Source: Candidatus Sphingomonas phytovorans
Lineage (GTDB): Bacteria > Pseudomonadota > Alphaproteobacteria > Sphingomonadales > Sphingomonadaceae
Assembly (NCBI GenBank): GCA_029202385.1
Contig: CP119314.1
Coordinates: 1,800,501 to 1,864,500, forward strand
Reading direction: 5' to 3'
DNA: 64,000 nt
In this document: piece by piece, positions 53,728-63,575 of the stretch
Numbering within the stretch: the first letter of the stretch is position 1
How the letters are laid out: every line of letters starts with the position of its first letter
Notes under the pieces: model-generated
What the model was told of the DNA's origin: nothing
Databases searched by the model: none
Seen by the model: only the letters and a program-made list of their open reading frames with translations
Made by a program: the position numbers and the translations under genes

Positions 53728-56394
53728 TCAGCTTTGCGCCGCCAAAGCCGCCTGTGCCGCCGCCAGCCGCGCGATCGGGACGCGGTACGGCGAGGCACTG
53801 ACATAATCGAGGCCGATCTTCTCGCAGAAGGCGATGCTTGCCGGATCGCCGCCATGCTCGCCGCAAATGCCCAGCTTGATGTCGGGACGGGTCGCCCTGC
53901 CCCGTTCGGCGGCCAGCTCGATCAGCTCGCCCACACCCTCGATGTCGAGACTGACGAACGGGTCCTTCGGGTAGATGCCGCGCTCGACATAGGTGGTGAG
54001 GAAACGCGCGGCATCGTCACGGCTGACGCCCAACGTCGTCTGCGTCAGGTCGTTGGTACCGAAGGAGAAGAAGGCACCGACCTCGGCGATCTCGCCCGCC
54101 TTCAGCGCGGCGCGGGGCAGTTCGATCATCGTTCCGACGAGATACTCGATGGTCCTGCCCTTGTCGGCGAACACCGCCGCCGCCGCCTTGTCGACCACAG
54201 CCTTCATCAGTTCGAGCTCGCGACGCGTCGCGACCAGCGGGATCATCACCTCGGGGATCGGTGCCGCACCCGATTTCTCCGCCACGGCGACCGCCGCCTC
54301 GAAGATGGCGCGCGCCTGCATCTCGTATATCTCGGGATAGGTCACGCCAAGCCGGCAGCCGCGATGGCCCAGCATCGGGTTGAACTCGTGCAGTTCCGCC
54401 GCGCGGCGCTTCAGCACTTCGACCGCCACGCCGGCCGCGCTGGCGACCTCGGCGAATTCGGTCTCCTCATGCGGCAGGAATTCGTGGAGCGGTGGGTCGA
54501 GCAGGCGGATGGTCACCGGCAGGCCGGCCATCACCTCGAAGAGCTGGATGAAATCGGCGCGCTGTTCGGGCAGCAGCCGGTCAAGCGCGACTCGCCTGCC
54601 CTTCTCGTCCTCGGCCAGGATCATCTGGCGCACCGCCGTGATGCGGGCGGCATCGAAGAACATATGCTCGGTACGGCAGAGGCCAATGCCTTCAGCGCCG
54701 AACTCGCGCGCGACCCTTGCGTCGAGCGGCGTCTCCGCATTGGCGCGGACCTTGAGGCGGCGCACGCCATCGGCCCAGACCATCAGCGTGCCGAAATCGC
54801 CGGCCAGCTCGGGCTGGACGGTCGGCACGGCGCCCATCATCACTTCGCCGGTCGACCCGTCGATGGTGACGATATCGCCTTCCTTCACCTCACGCCCGCC
54901 GACCCGCATCACGCGTTCCCTGGCGTCGATCGAGATCGACCCGGCGCCGGAGACACACGGGCGCCCCATGCCGCGCGCCACCACGGCCGCGTGGCTGGTC
55001 ATGCCGCCGCGCGCCGTCAGGATGCCCCGGGCAGCGTGCATGCCGTGAATGTCCTCGGGCGAGGTCTCGACTCGGATCAGGATGACGCTGTCGCCCGCAT
55101 TCGATCGTTTCTCGGCGGTATCGCTGTCGAAGACAGCCGCACCTGAAGCCGCACCGGGGCTGGCGGGCAGGCCCTTGGCGATCACGTCGCGCGTCGCGGC
55201 GGGATCGAGCGTCGGGTGGAGAAGCTGGTCGAGTGCTGCGGGATCGACCCGGGCGACGGCCTCCTCGCGGGTGATCAGCCCTTCCTCGGCCATGTCGACC
55301 GCGATCTTGAGCGCTGCCTTGGCGGTGCGCTTGCCCGACCGGGTCTGGAGCATCCAGAGCTTGCCCTGCTGCACCGTGAACTCGATGTCCTGCATGTCGC
55401 GGTAATGCGTTTCGAGCAGGTCGAACACCTTGGCCAGCTCGATGAAGGTCTCCGGCATCGCCTCTTCCATCGACGCCGGCTTGGCGCCGGCTGCCTCGCG
55501 GGCAGCCCTGGTCAGATATTGCGGGGTGCGGATGCCGGCGACGACGTCCTCGCCCTGTGCGTTGATCAGGAACTCGCCATAATAGGCCCGGTCGCCCTTG
55601 GCGGGATCGCGGGTGAAGGCGACGCCCGTCGCCGAGGTTTCGCCCATGTTGCCGAAGACCATCGCCTGAACGTTGACCGCCGTACCCCAGCTCGCCGGGA
55701 TATCGTTGAGGCGGCGATAGACCTTGGCGCGCTCCGACTGCCACGAGCCGAACACGGCGCCGACGGCGCCCCAGAGCTGGTCGTGCACATCCTGCGGGAA
55801 GGGCTTGCCCCATTGCTGGTCGACCAACGCCTTATACTCGACCACCAGCGCCTGGAGATCCTCGGCCGTCATGTCGGTGTCGAGGAAATAGCCCTTGTCT
55901 TCCTTCGCGATTTCAAGAGCTTCCTCGAAGCTGTGATGATCGAGCTCGAGCACGACGTCGGAATACATCTGGATGAAGCGGCGATAGCTGTCCCACGCGA
56001 AACGCGCATCGCCCGAGGTTGCGGCGAGGCCCTGCACCGTCTCGTCATTGAGGCCCAGGTTGAGTACGGTATCCATCATGCCCGGCATCGAGGCGCGGGC
56101 GCCCGAGCGGACCGAAACCAGCAGAGGATCGGCCGCATCGCCGAACTTCTTGGCCGTGACGCCCTCGATATGGGCGATGCCGGTGGCAACTTCGGCGCGC
56201 AGCCCTTCCGGGAACTGGCCACCCTCGTCATAATAGACGGCGCAGAACTCGGTGGAGATGGTGAAGCCCGGCGGCACCGGCAGGCCGATCGAGGCCATTT
56301 CCGCAAGGTTGGCACCCTTGCCGCCGAGCAGATTGCGGTCGCCCTTGCCGCCATCGGAAACACCCCCGCCGAAGCGGTAAACGTACTGCGTCAT
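53728..56394 (-). CDS. ppdK: Pyruvate phosphate dikinase
   Basis: Reversibly interconverts pyruvate, ATP and Pi with PEP, AMP and PPi. The 888 residues match the usual length. N-terminal ATP-grasp domain (LLGGKGANLAEMASIGLPVP), the swivelling His domain (ARGGMTSHAAVVARGMGRPC with the phosphorylated His, about residue 460) and a C-terminal PEP/pyruvate barrel (GICGEHGGDPASIAFCEKIG). In this organism it probably serves gluconeogenesis. It is the end of a glyQ-glyS-ppdK run with 81 bp before it. Confidence 0.97.
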   Translation of the reverse strand: MTQYVYRFGGGVSDGGKGDRNLLGGKGANLAEMASIGLPVPPGFTISTEFCAVYYDEGGQFPEGLRAEVATGIAHIEGVTAKKFGDAADPLLVSVRSGARASMPGMMDTVLNLGLNDETVQGLAATSGDARFAWDSYRRFIQMYSDVVLELDHHSFEEALEIAKEDKGYFLDTDMTAEDLQALVVEYKALVDQQWGKPFPQDVHDQLWGAVGAVFGSWQSERAKVYRRLNDIPASWGTAVNVQAMVFGNMGETSATGVAFTRDPAKGDRAYYGEFLINAQGEDVVAGIRTPQYLTRAAREAAGAKPASMEEAMPETFIELAKVFDLLETHYRDMQDIEFTVQQGKLWMLQTRSGKRTAKAALKIAVDMAEEGLITREEAVARVDPAALDQLLHPTLDPAATRDVIAKGLPASPGAASGAAVFDSDTAEKRSNAGDSVILIRVETSPEDIHGMHAARGILTARGGMTSHAAVVARGMGRPCVSGAGSISIDARERVMRVGGREVKEGDIVTIDGSTGEVMMGAVPTVQPELAGDFGTLMVWADGVRRLKVRANAETPLDARVAREFGAEGIGLCRTEHMFFDAARITAVRQMILAEDEKGRRVALDRLLPEQRADFIQLFEVMAGLPVTIRLLDPPLHEFLPHEETEFAEVASAAGVAVEVLKRRAAELHEFNPMLGHRGCRLGVTYPEIYEMQARAIFEAAVAVAEKSGAAPIPEVMIPLVATRRELELMKAVVDKAAAAVFADKGRTIEYLVGTMIELPRAALKAGEIAEVGAFFSFGTNDLTQTTLGVSRDDAARFLTTYVERGIYPKDPFVSLDIEGVGELIELAAERGRATRPDIKLGICGEHGGDPASIAFCEKIGLDYVSASPYRVPIARLAAAQAALAAQS

Positions 56395-56475
56395 TCGTCA
56401 GTCCTCTGTGTGCCTGGTTTTCGCTGGGGAGGCGAGGCAAAGGGTAGTGTGTCTGGCGGGGCGAACGTGCGTGCG

Positions 56476-58836
56476 TCAGCCCTCGATCTTGGAGAAGTCG
56501 GCGACCGAGTGGACCGCGTTGCGAACCCGCGCGAGCAGCGCAAGGCGTGCATCGCGCTTCGCAGGATCGGGATCGTTGACGGTCACATCGTCGAAGAACC
56601 GGTCGATCGGTCCCCTCAGGCTCGCCAAAGCCGCCATTGCCCCCTCGAAATCCTCAGCCCCCACCGCGTCGCGCGCACGCGGCTCGGCAAAATCGAGCGC
56701 GGCGACGAGCGCGCTTTCGGCGGGTTCGGGCTCGTAGGACAGCTTTTTATCCTCGGCGGCGGTAAAGCCCTCCTTCTTGAGGATGTTCGCCGCGCGCTTG
56801 TAGCCGGCGAGGAGGTTGGTGCCGTCCTCGGTGATGACGAACCACTGCAGTGCGTGCACGCGGGCGAGCAGGCGGACAAGATCGTCCTCGCCGCCGAGCG
56901 CGAACACCGCGTCGATCAGGTCGTGGCGGATACCGGCTTCACGTTGTTGGACCTTGAGGCGATCGGCGAAGAAATTGACCGCGTCATCGAGGTCGATCGG
57001 GTCATCCTGCTTGTCCGGGGCAGCAAGCCGCGCCTTGAGCGCCGCCGCTGTCGCTTCGCGCGTCAGTCTCTGGTCGCCTTCGTACATGAGGCTGAAGACG
57101 TCGAGCAACGCCAGCGATGCGGCCACGCCTTCAGCGGCGCCGCGCTGGAACCTCTGCATCTGGGCGGTCGCCCAAAGCGGCGCTTTCAGAGTGAAGCGAA
57201 GGTCGTTTTCAATCGCCAGGGCGATCACCGCGAGCGCGGCACGCCGCAGGGCAAACGGGTCCTTCGATCCGGTCGGCTTCTCATTGACCGCAAAGAAGGA
57301 GCCGATCGTATCGAGCTTGTCGGCAAGCGACACGGCGACCGTTATGGGCGCGGTGGGAACATCGTCCCCCTGCCCGACCGGCTTGTAATGATCGCGGATC
57401 GCGTCGGCGACCTGGGGGTCTTCGCCCTGGGCACGCGCGTAATAGCCACCCATCAAGCCCTGGAGCTCGGGGAACTCGCCGACCATCCCGGTGACGAGAT
57501 CAGCCTTGGCGAGGCGCGCGGCACGTTCAGCCATGTCGGCGAGGCTTATTCCCTCTCCCCCTGTGGGAGAGGGAGGGAGGAGCGAAGCGACGGAAGGGTG
57601 AGGGGGATGAGGCTCGAGACCCGAGCGAGTGCCCCCCTCACCCTTCCCATCGCTTTGCGATGGGCCCCTTCCCTCTCCCACAAGGGGAGAGGGAGAAGAA
57701 GTGACGATCCCCTCTTCGACCAGCCAGCGCGCCAGCTTCGCGACCCGCTCGACCTTGTCGGCCACGGTCCCGAGCTTTTCGTGAAAGACGATCTTCCCGA
57801 GCTTCACCGCCTGCTCGTCGAGCGGCATCTTGAGATCGGTTTCGTAGAAGAACTTTGCGTCGGACAGCCGCGCCGCGATCACCTTGCGATTGCCTTCGAC
57901 GATCTTTGCGCCGCCGTCGACCGCGTCGATATTCGCTGTACAAATGAAGGCGTTGGCAAGCTTTCCTGCGCCGTCGCGACAAACGAAATATTTCTGGTTC
58001 ACCCGCGCCGTAAGCTGGATCACCTCCGGCGGAACGCTCAGGAATTCGGGATCGAACCGGCCGAGCAACGGGACCGGCCATTCGGTCAGCCCGGCATTCT
58101 CGGCGACCAGCCCCTCGTCCTCGATCAGGTCGAGCCCGGCCTCGGCGGCCAGCGCCGAGGCCCGCTCGCGGATGATCGCGCGGCGTTCGTCCTGGTCGAT
58201 CAGGACATGGCAGGCGCGCAGCTTCTCGGCATAGTCCGAGGCCGAGCCGATGGTGATGGCACCCGGATGATGGAACCGGTGGCCGACGGTCGCCGCGCCC
58301 GAGGCGATGCCGGCGATTTCGAACGGCACCACATCCTCGCCGAGCAACGCGACGATCCCCTGGAGCGGGCGGACCCACCTCAGGCTCTCGGTCGAGATGG
58401 AGGCATCGCCCCACCGCATCGACTTGGGCCAGGGAAAGGCGCGGACGATCGTGGGGATCGTCTCGGCCAGCACATCGGCGGTGGCACGGCCGGGTTTCTG
58501 CGTGACGGCGAACAGGACCTTGTTGCCCTTGCCGTCGTCGCGCTCCTCGAGCTGGTCGCGAGTCAGTCCGGTCGAGCGGAGGAAGCCCTCAAGCGCCTGG
58601 GCCGGCGCATCGGCGCGGGGGCCCTTGCGTTCCTCGGCTGTAGCCTCGGTCTGGACGGGCAGGTCGCGCGCGATCAGCGCGAGGCGTCGAGGCGTCGCGA
58701 AGGTGACGATCGCGTCGGCGCGCAGGCCCGCCTTGTCGAGCTCGGCCGCGAAAAGGCGGGCGAGATCATCGCGCGCCTTGTCCTGCATGCGCGCGGGGAT
58801 TTCTTCGGAACGGAGTTCGAGGAGGAAGTCGGTCAT
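56476..58836 (-). CDS. glyS: Glycyl-tRNA synthetase beta subunit with an in-frame palindromic insert
   Basis: 786 residues, against about 690 for E. coli GlyS. The N-terminus TDFLLELRSEEIPARM and the downstream ERAARLAKADLVTGMVGEFP are conserved, as is the C-terminal anticodon-binding part. Residues about 380-429 come from a palindromic repeat at 57549-57696 and read as a low-complexity SPSPLVGEGRGPSQS...-type stretch, with family similarity on either side. The frame is kept. The start at 58836 shares one base with the glyQ stop (TGATG). Together with GlyQ it forms the alpha2-beta2 enzyme. Confidence 0.95.
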   Translation of the reverse strand: MTDFLLELRSEEIPARMQDKARDDLARLFAAELDKAGLRADAIVTFATPRRLALIARDLPVQTEATAEERKGPRADAPAQALEGFLRSTGLTRDQLEERDDGKGNKVLFAVTQKPGRATADVLAETIPTIVRAFPWPKSMRWGDASISTESLRWVRPLQGIVALLGEDVVPFEIAGIASGAATVGHRFHHPGAITIGSASDYAEKLRACHVLIDQDERRAIIRERASALAAEAGLDLIEDEGLVAENAGLTEWPVPLLGRFDPEFLSVPPEVIQLTARVNQKYFVCRDGAGKLANAFICTANIDAVDGGAKIVEGNRKVIAARLSDAKFFYETDLKMPLDEQAVKLGKIVFHEKLGTVADKVERVAKLARWLVEEGIVTSSPSPLVGEGRGPSQSDGKGEGGTRSGLEPHPPHPSVASLLPPSPTGGEGISLADMAERAARLAKADLVTGMVGEFPELQGLMGGYYARAQGEDPQVADAIRDHYKPVGQGDDVPTAPITVAVSLADKLDTIGSFFAVNEKPTGSKDPFALRRAALAVIALAIENDLRFTLKAPLWATAQMQRFQRGAAEGVAASLALLDVFSLMYEGDQRLTREATAAALKARLAAPDKQDDPIDLDDAVNFFADRLKVQQREAGIRHDLIDAVFALGGEDDLVRLLARVHALQWFVITEDGTNLLAGYKRAANILKKEGFTAAEDKKLSYEPEPAESALVAALDFAEPRARDAVGAEDFEGAMAALASLRGPIDRFFDDVTVNDPDPAKRDARLALLARVRNAVHSVADFSKIEG
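57549..57696. repeat. REPIN-like inverted dimer inside glyS
   Basis: The outer arms (ttccctctccccctgtggga... at 57549 and ...tcccacaaggggagagggag ending 57696) are near-perfect inverted copies, each also a hairpin. The inner arms ggaagggtgaggggg (57592-57606) and ccccctcacccttcc (57633-57647) are an exact 15-bp inverted pair. The same layout as 27466-27570 and 62886-62995. Confidence 0.85.
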
Positions 58837-59702
58837 CACGCCGTCCACCCGTTCTTGTCCATCCACGCCTGGCAGCTGCCCTTCGCCAGATCGCGCACCC
58901 GGCCCATATAGGCCTGGCGCTCGGCGACCGAGATCACGCCGCGCGCCTGGAGCAGGTTGAACACATGGCTCGCCTTGATCGCCTGCTCGTACGCCGGGAT
59001 CGGCAGCTTCGCTTCAAGGCAGTTCTCGCACTCGGCGGTCGCCTTGCGGAACAGGTCGAACAACCGGTCGGTATCGGCGACCTCGAAATTCCAGGCCGAC
59101 ATCTGCTTCTCGTTCTCGAGGAAGACGTCGCCGTACGTCACGCCGTGATCGTTGAACGCGAGATCGTACATCGAATCCTTGTTCTGCAGATACATCGCCA
59201 GGCGTTCGAGCCCATAGGTCAGCTCGCCCGCGACCGGCTTGCAGTCGAAGCCGCCCATCTGCTGGAAATAAGTGAACTGAGTCACCTCCATGCCGTCGCA
59301 CCAGACTTCCCAGCCGAGCCCCCAGGCGCCGAGCGTCGGGCTTTCCCAGTCGTCCTCGACGAAACGGATGTCATGGCGGGTGAAATCGATGCCGATCGCG
59401 GCCAGCGATCCGAGATACAGTTCCTGCAGGTCGGGCGGGCTCGGCTTCAGGATCACCTGATATTGATAATAATGTTGTCCCCGATTGGGATTCTCGCCGT
59501 AGCGGCCGTCGGTCGGGCGGCGGCAGGGCTGGACGAAGGCAGCGTTCCACGGTTCCGGGCCGAGCGCGCGCAGCGTCGTCGCCGGGTGGAAGGTGCCTGC
59601 CCCCATCTCCATGTCATAGGGCTGGAGGATGAGGCAGCCGCGCTCGCTCCAATAGTCATGGAGCTTGAGGATCATGCGCTGGAAGCTCAGCGGCTCGGTC
59701 AC
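58836..59702 (-). CDS. glyQ: Glycyl-tRNA synthetase alpha subunit
   Basis: 288 residues from GTG at 59702 (reading [19 protein letters not shown]). [19 protein letters not shown] and [20 protein letters not shown] are conserved; the catalytic site for glycine adenylate is in this subunit. A TTG at 59738 could add 12 residues, but homologues normally begin at the chosen point. It is first gene of glyQ-glyS-ppdK. Divergent from the TraB/GumN gene, with about 118 bp between. Confidence 0.96.
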   Translation of the reverse strand: MTEPLSFQRMILKLHDYWSERGCLILQPYDMEMGAGTFHPATTLRALGPEPWNAAFVQPCRRPTDGRYGENPNRGQHYYQYQVILKPSPPDLQELYLGSLAAIGIDFTRHDIRFVEDDWESPTLGAWGLGWEVWCDGMEVTQFTYFQQMGGFDCKPVAGELTYGLERLAMYLQNKDSMYDLAFNDHGVTYGDVFLENEKQMSAWNFEVADTDRLFDLFRKATAECENCLEAKLPIPAYEQAIKASHVFNLLQARGVISVAERQAYMGRVRDLAKGSCQAWMDKNGWTA

Positions 59703-59820
59703 GGTCGAGGAAAACCCTTCGCAGATGCGGTAAAACAATGCGCGCCGCTTTGGCGCATGCCCCGAAAAGGGTCAACCGCCACCAATTGACAGCGATCATG
59801 GTTTGGGGCGTGTTAACCAT

Positions 59821-60966
59821 ATGGCCCGAACTGGTGCGCGGGGGCCGGAAAACGGCTTTGGGGTACGGCGCATCGCTGTGGGGCTCGCGGGAATCGTGTC
59901 GCTCATCGTGTCCGTCGCGGGGCCCCTCCCCGCGGCGGCGCAGCGGATCGCCTATCCTCCGATCAGCGAGCCCGGCCTCGTCATCTGGCGCGGGCACAAG
60001 GTGGGGCCGCCGCGCATCGCCTATCCGATACTGCCGCCGGACGAACGGATCGCGCCGGTCCGCTATGCGCTCGGCAGCGTTGAATCGGGCGACATCCCCT
60101 CCCCCGTCGAGATGCGCGCCGCCGATGCCCGGATCGCGCTGGCGCAGCTTTCGCAGAATTACCGGCCGCGCCCGGCGATCTGGAAGATCGGGGATCGTGA
60201 TTCGACGATCTATCTGTTCGGCACGATCCATATCCTGCCGCCCGGTTTCCAGTGGCGCAGCCCGACGCTCGATCGGGTGGTGCGCCAGTCAGGGTCGCTG
60301 ATCGTCGAATCGGTTGAGGAGAAGAGCCCGGCCGATGTGCTGGCCGGTCAGCCTGCCCTCGCGCTGCCGCCGCTCAGGACTCGCGTCTCGCCCGATCATC
60401 GCGCCGCGCTCAAGCGATTCACCGACGGGCTCGCCCCGGAAGCTGCCGCGGCGCTTGACGGCATGCCGACCTGGATCGCCGCGGTCGCGATCGGTTATGT
60501 CCGCGACTTCCGCGCCGGCGAGATCCCGGGGCCCGGCGCCGACGACTGGCTGACCGACCGGTTCCGCGCCGCGGGCAAGCCGGTCGTGCCGATCGAGGAC
60601 GGCACCAGGGTCTATGCGGCGGCCAGCGCAATTCCGGAAGCCGAGCAGCGCCGCATGCTCGATCTGGCGCTCGACGCGCCAGAGCGGAGCCGGGCCGAAC
60701 TGCGCGCACCGATCCACGCCTGGGCCAAGGGCGAGGTCGGACCGGACTCGGCCCTGACGGTGGATATGGTTGGATCGAGCGGGACCGATGCCTTGTCCGT
60801 CCCCCTGCTGACCAACCGCAACCGGGCATGGGCCGACAGCCTCGTGCAACGCCTGCGCCTGCCCGGCACGGCCTTGTTCGCGGCAGGCGCGGGGCATTTC
60901 GTCGGCCCGGGGTCAGTGCTCGACCTGCTTCGCCAGCGCGGAATCACGGTAAAGCGGGTGGAGTGA
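59821..60966 (+). CDS. TraB/GumN family protein, first paralogue
   Basis: 381 residues from the ATG at 59821. N-terminal signal (VRRIAVGLAGIVSLIVSVAG), an insert of about 80 residues, then the family core: STIYLFGTIHILPPGFQWRS (about residue 140) and the C-terminal FAAGAGHFVGPGSVLDLL. TraB/GumN proteins share a metal-dependent hydrolase-like GTIH...GAGH motif, and function is poorly known. A second copy follows 49 bp downstream. Confidence 0.85.
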   Translation: MARTGARGPENGFGVRRIAVGLAGIVSLIVSVAGPLPAAAQRIAYPPISEPGLVIWRGHKVGPPRIAYPILPPDERIAPVRYALGSVESGDIPSPVEMRAADARIALAQLSQNYRPRPAIWKIGDRDSTIYLFGTIHILPPGFQWRSPTLDRVVRQSGSLIVESVEEKSPADVLAGQPALALPPLRTRVSPDHRAALKRFTDGLAPEAAAALDGMPTWIAAVAIGYVRDFRAGEIPGPGADDWLTDRFRAAGKPVVPIEDGTRVYAAASAIPEAEQRRMLDLALDAPERSRAELRAPIHAWAKGEVGPDSALTVDMVGSSGTDALSVPLLTNRNRAWADSLVQRLRLPGTALFAAGAGHFVGPGSVLDLLRQRGITVKRVE

Positions 60967-61015
60967 CGCCCGGATTGCCGATAAGCACGCGCGTCATTCC
61001 TTTCGGGACACGTGT

Positions 61016-61945
61016 ATGAAGATGCTCGGCAAGCTGATCGCGCCGTTGATGTTGTTGCTCACGGCGCCAGCCTGCGCCCAGCCCGCCCCCAAAGCGACGC
61101 CGACGCCAGTGGCGGCAGCGGGCAAGGCAGCGGTGCGGAAAGCCGATCCGGCCCTGTGGGTGATCAGGGACAAGGACACGACCATCTATCTGTTCGGCAC
61201 GATCCATGTGCTGAAGCCCGGCCTGAGCTGGTTCGACGGTGCCGTGAAGAAGGCGTTCGATGCCTCCGGCCAGGTCGTGCTCGAACTGGTGATGCCCGAC
61301 GCGGCCGCCATGCAGGCGCTGGTGACGTCCAAGGGCATGGCGCGTGACGGAATCGCCCTGACTCAGCGGCTGCCCGAGGCGAAGCGCCCCGTGCTGGGCA
61401 AGGCGCTGACCGACCTCGGCCTGCCCGCGACCGCTTTCGATTCGATGGAGCCCTGGTATGCGGCGACCAACCTGTCGCTGCTGCCGCTGATGAAGAAGGG
61501 CTATGACGTCACCAACGGGCCGGAACAGTCGATCACCAAGGCGGCGGCGGCGCAGGGCAAGCCGGTGATCGGGCTCGAGACGGCGGAGGAGCAGCTCAAT
61601 TTCTTCGACAGCCTTTCGATGCCGGCTCAGGTCGCCTTTCTCTCGAACACGATCGACGAGCTGCCGAAGCTCGATGCGACGATGACCTCGATGGTCGACA
61701 GCTGGGCCAGGGGCGATCCCGATGCGCTGGGCAAGACGCTGAACGACGATCTGAATGCCTCGCCCGAGGTGAAGAAGGTCCTGCTGGTCGATCGCAACAA
61801 GCGCTGGGCGTACTGGATCAGCCAGCGGATGAAGCAGCCCGGCGTGGTGTTCATCGCGGTCGGCGCAGGGCATCTTGCGGGCAACGACAGCGTGCAGGAA
61901 CAGCTCAAGGGCTATCGGCTCAACGCGAAGCGGGTGAAATACTGA
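61016..61945 (+). CDS. TraB/GumN family protein, second paralogue
   Basis: 309 residues. The signal peptide is MKMLGKLIAPLMLLLTAPAC, and the CAQ could also be a lipobox (TAPAC is atypical, so probably Sec). The core motifs TTIYLFGTIHVLKPGLSWFD and VVFIAVGAGHLAGNDS match the upstream paralogue. Likely periplasmic. ACACGTGT precedes the ATG with no strong SD. The pair probably arose by tandem duplication and then diverged, since the N-terminal inserts differ. Confidence 0.87.
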   Translation: MKMLGKLIAPLMLLLTAPACAQPAPKATPTPVAAAGKAAVRKADPALWVIRDKDTTIYLFGTIHVLKPGLSWFDGAVKKAFDASGQVVLELVMPDAAAMQALVTSKGMARDGIALTQRLPEAKRPVLGKALTDLGLPATAFDSMEPWYAATNLSLLPLMKKGYDVTNGPEQSITKAAAAQGKPVIGLETAEEQLNFFDSLSMPAQVAFLSNTIDELPKLDATMTSMVDSWARGDPDALGKTLNDDLNASPEVKKVLLVDRNKRWAYWISQRMKQPGVVFIAVGAGHLAGNDSVQEQLKGYRLNAKRVKY

Positions 61946-61967
61946 TCCGGCCGCCACATATTCTCCG

Positions 61968-62058
61968 GCACCCCTGACTTGTCCGGGGTCTACCGCCCCG
62001 CAGACAAGCAGCCGGAGAGCAAGCGGGACGGTGGATGCCGGAATAGATCCGGCAGACG
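61968..62058. repeat. Degenerate CCGGA-family inverted dimer
   Basis: Left unit ggcacccctgacttgtccgg around 61968-61995 and right unit gatgccggaatagatccggc around 62033-62054 are inverted, diverged copies of the 28106-28197 element. Confidence 0.6.
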
Positions 62059-62191
62059 AAAATGGGCGATACCTCCCAAGACGGGCAAAGCTTGCCTCAC
62101 ACCCCTTGTTCCCCTATAGGCGCGCGCTTCCGGTCAGGGTCATCCCTGGAGGCCTGCCCGGAGATTTGAACCAAGCATATCGGAGACTGCA

Positions 62192-62884
62192 ATGAGCGAA
62201 CAGCTTACGCTCGCAGCCGAGACGCGTGGACAGGTTGGCAAGGGAGCCTCCCGTTCGCTTCGTCGTGAAGGCCGCGTACCCGCCGTGATCTACGGCAACA
62301 AGCAAGACCCCGCCTCGATCCATATCGAGGAAAAGGCGCTGATGCGCGCCCTGATGACGGGTCATTTCATGAATTCCGTCGTGATGATCGAAATCGACGG
62401 CAAGGCCGTGCGCACCCTGCCCAAGGATGTTGCGTTCGACGTCGTCACCGATCGTCCCGTCCATGCCGATTTCCTGCGCATCTCCGAGCATGCGACCGTG
62501 CACGTCAACGTGCCGGTGGTGTTCACCGATGAAGAGCTGTCCAAGGGCATCAAGCGCGGCGGCGTGCTCAACATCGTCCGCCACGAGCTCGAGCTGATCT
62601 GCGACGCGGCCGAGATCCCCGACGAGATCAGCATCTCGCTCAAGGGCACCGACGTGGGCGATTCGATCCACATCTCGAACGTGAAGCTGCCCAAGGGCGT
62701 CACGTCGGCGATCGACGATCGCGACTTCACCATCGCCACGCTGGTCGCCCCGTCGGCGCTCAAGTCCGAAGCGATCGAGCAGGCAGCCGAAGAGGCAGCC
62801 GAAGCCGAGGCAGCATCTGAAGAGCATGCCGCCGAAGTCGAGGCTGCTGCCGAAGCCGCCGAAGGCGAAGCCTCGGAAGGCTGA
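62192..62884 (+). CDS. rplY: Ribosomal protein bL25 (Ctc form)
   Basis: 230 residues. The 5S rRNA-binding N-terminal domain starts [23 protein letters not shown]5/Ctc C-terminal domain ([20 protein letters not shown]) follows, and the end is an acidic Ala/Glu tail (about residues 190-230). It binds 5S rRNA in the large subunit. CATATCGGAGACTGCA precedes the ATG (GGAG 6 nt away). Followed by pth as in many bacteria. Confidence 0.97.
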   Translation: MSEQLTLAAETRGQVGKGASRSLRREGRVPAVIYGNKQDPASIHIEEKALMRALMTGHFMNSVVMIEIDGKAVRTLPKDVAFDVVTDRPVHADFLRISEHATVHVNVPVVFTDEELSKGIKRGGVLNIVRHELELICDAAEIPDEISISLKGTDVGDSIHISNVKLPKGVTSAIDDRDFTIATLVAPSALKSEAIEQAAEEAAEAEAASEEHAAEVEAAAEAAEGEASEG

Positions 62885-62885
62885 A

Positions 62886-62995
62886 TATAAAACGCCCCTC
62901 CCCTTCAGGGGAGGGGTTGGGGTGGGGCAGTACCGGGCGACGTCGTTTGCGACTCCCCCACCCCCTGCCCCTCTCCTGAAGGGGAGGGGTGATTT
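62886..62995. repeat. REPIN-like inverted dimer, rplY-pth gap
   Basis: Hairpins cccctccccttcaggggagg (left) and cccctctcctgaaggggagg (right), with inner inverted stretches ggggttggggtggggc / ctcccccaccccctgcc. Its right end AAGGGGAGGGG lies 9 nt before the pth ATG. Confidence 0.8.
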
Positions 62996-62999
62996 CTAA

Positions 63000-63575
63000 A
63001 TGCAGATCTGGGTCGGCCTCGGTAATCCCGGCGCGCAATATGCGCTCCAACGGCACAATGTCGGCTTCATGATCGCCGACACGATTGCCGACCTGCATGA
63101 TTTCGGCCCGGTGAAGAAGGCATTCCAGGGCTGGACCCAGGAAGGCCGGATCGGCCCCGAGAAGATCCTGCTGCTCAAGCCGGCGACCTTCATGAACGAG
63201 AGCGGCCGCTCGATCGGCGAGGCGATGCGCTTCTACAAGCTCGATGTCGGCGACGTGACCGTCTTCCATGACGAGCTCGATCTCGCGCCGTTCAAGGTGA
63301 AGGTGAAGACCGGCGGCGGCACCGCCGGGCATAACGGCCTGCGCTCGACCGAGGCGCATATCGGCAACGCATTCCGCCGGGTGCGGATCGGCATCGGTCA
63401 TCCCGGGCACAAGGACAAGGTCAGCCCCTATGTGCTGGGCAACTACGCCAAGGCGGAGATGGACCCGCTGGCCGACCTGCTCGGCGCGGTGGCGGCCGAG
63501 GCGAAGTGGCTCGCCGAGGGCAATGACGCCCGTTTCATGAGCGATGTCGCGCTGCGGCTGGGAGATTCGAAATGA
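63000..63575 (+). CDS. pth: Peptidyl-tRNA hydrolase
   Basis: Releases tRNA from stalled peptidyl-tRNA. The 191 residues show MQIWVGLGNPGAQYALQRHN (catalytic His20 region), LLKPATFMNESGRSIGEAM, and KTGGGTAGHNGLRSTEAHIG, all family signatures. The ATG at 63000 uses a purine-rich run from the repeat dimer. Overlaps the oxygenase gene by ATGA. Confidence 0.98.
   Translation: MQIWVGLGNPGAQYALQRHNVGFMIADTIADLHDFGPVKKAFQGWTQEGRIGPEKILLLKPATFMNESGRSIGEAMRFYKLDVGDVTVFHDELDLAPFKVKVKTGGGTAGHNGLRSTEAHIGNAFRRVRIGIGHPGHKDKVSPYVLGNYAKAEMDPLADLLGAVAAEAKWLAEGNDARFMSDVALRLGDSK

Noticed and set aside
55216..58911. 1231-codon plus-strand frame across ppdK and glyS
   Set aside because: Antisense of two essential genes, crossing their intergenic gap and the repeat; no SD or domain signature.
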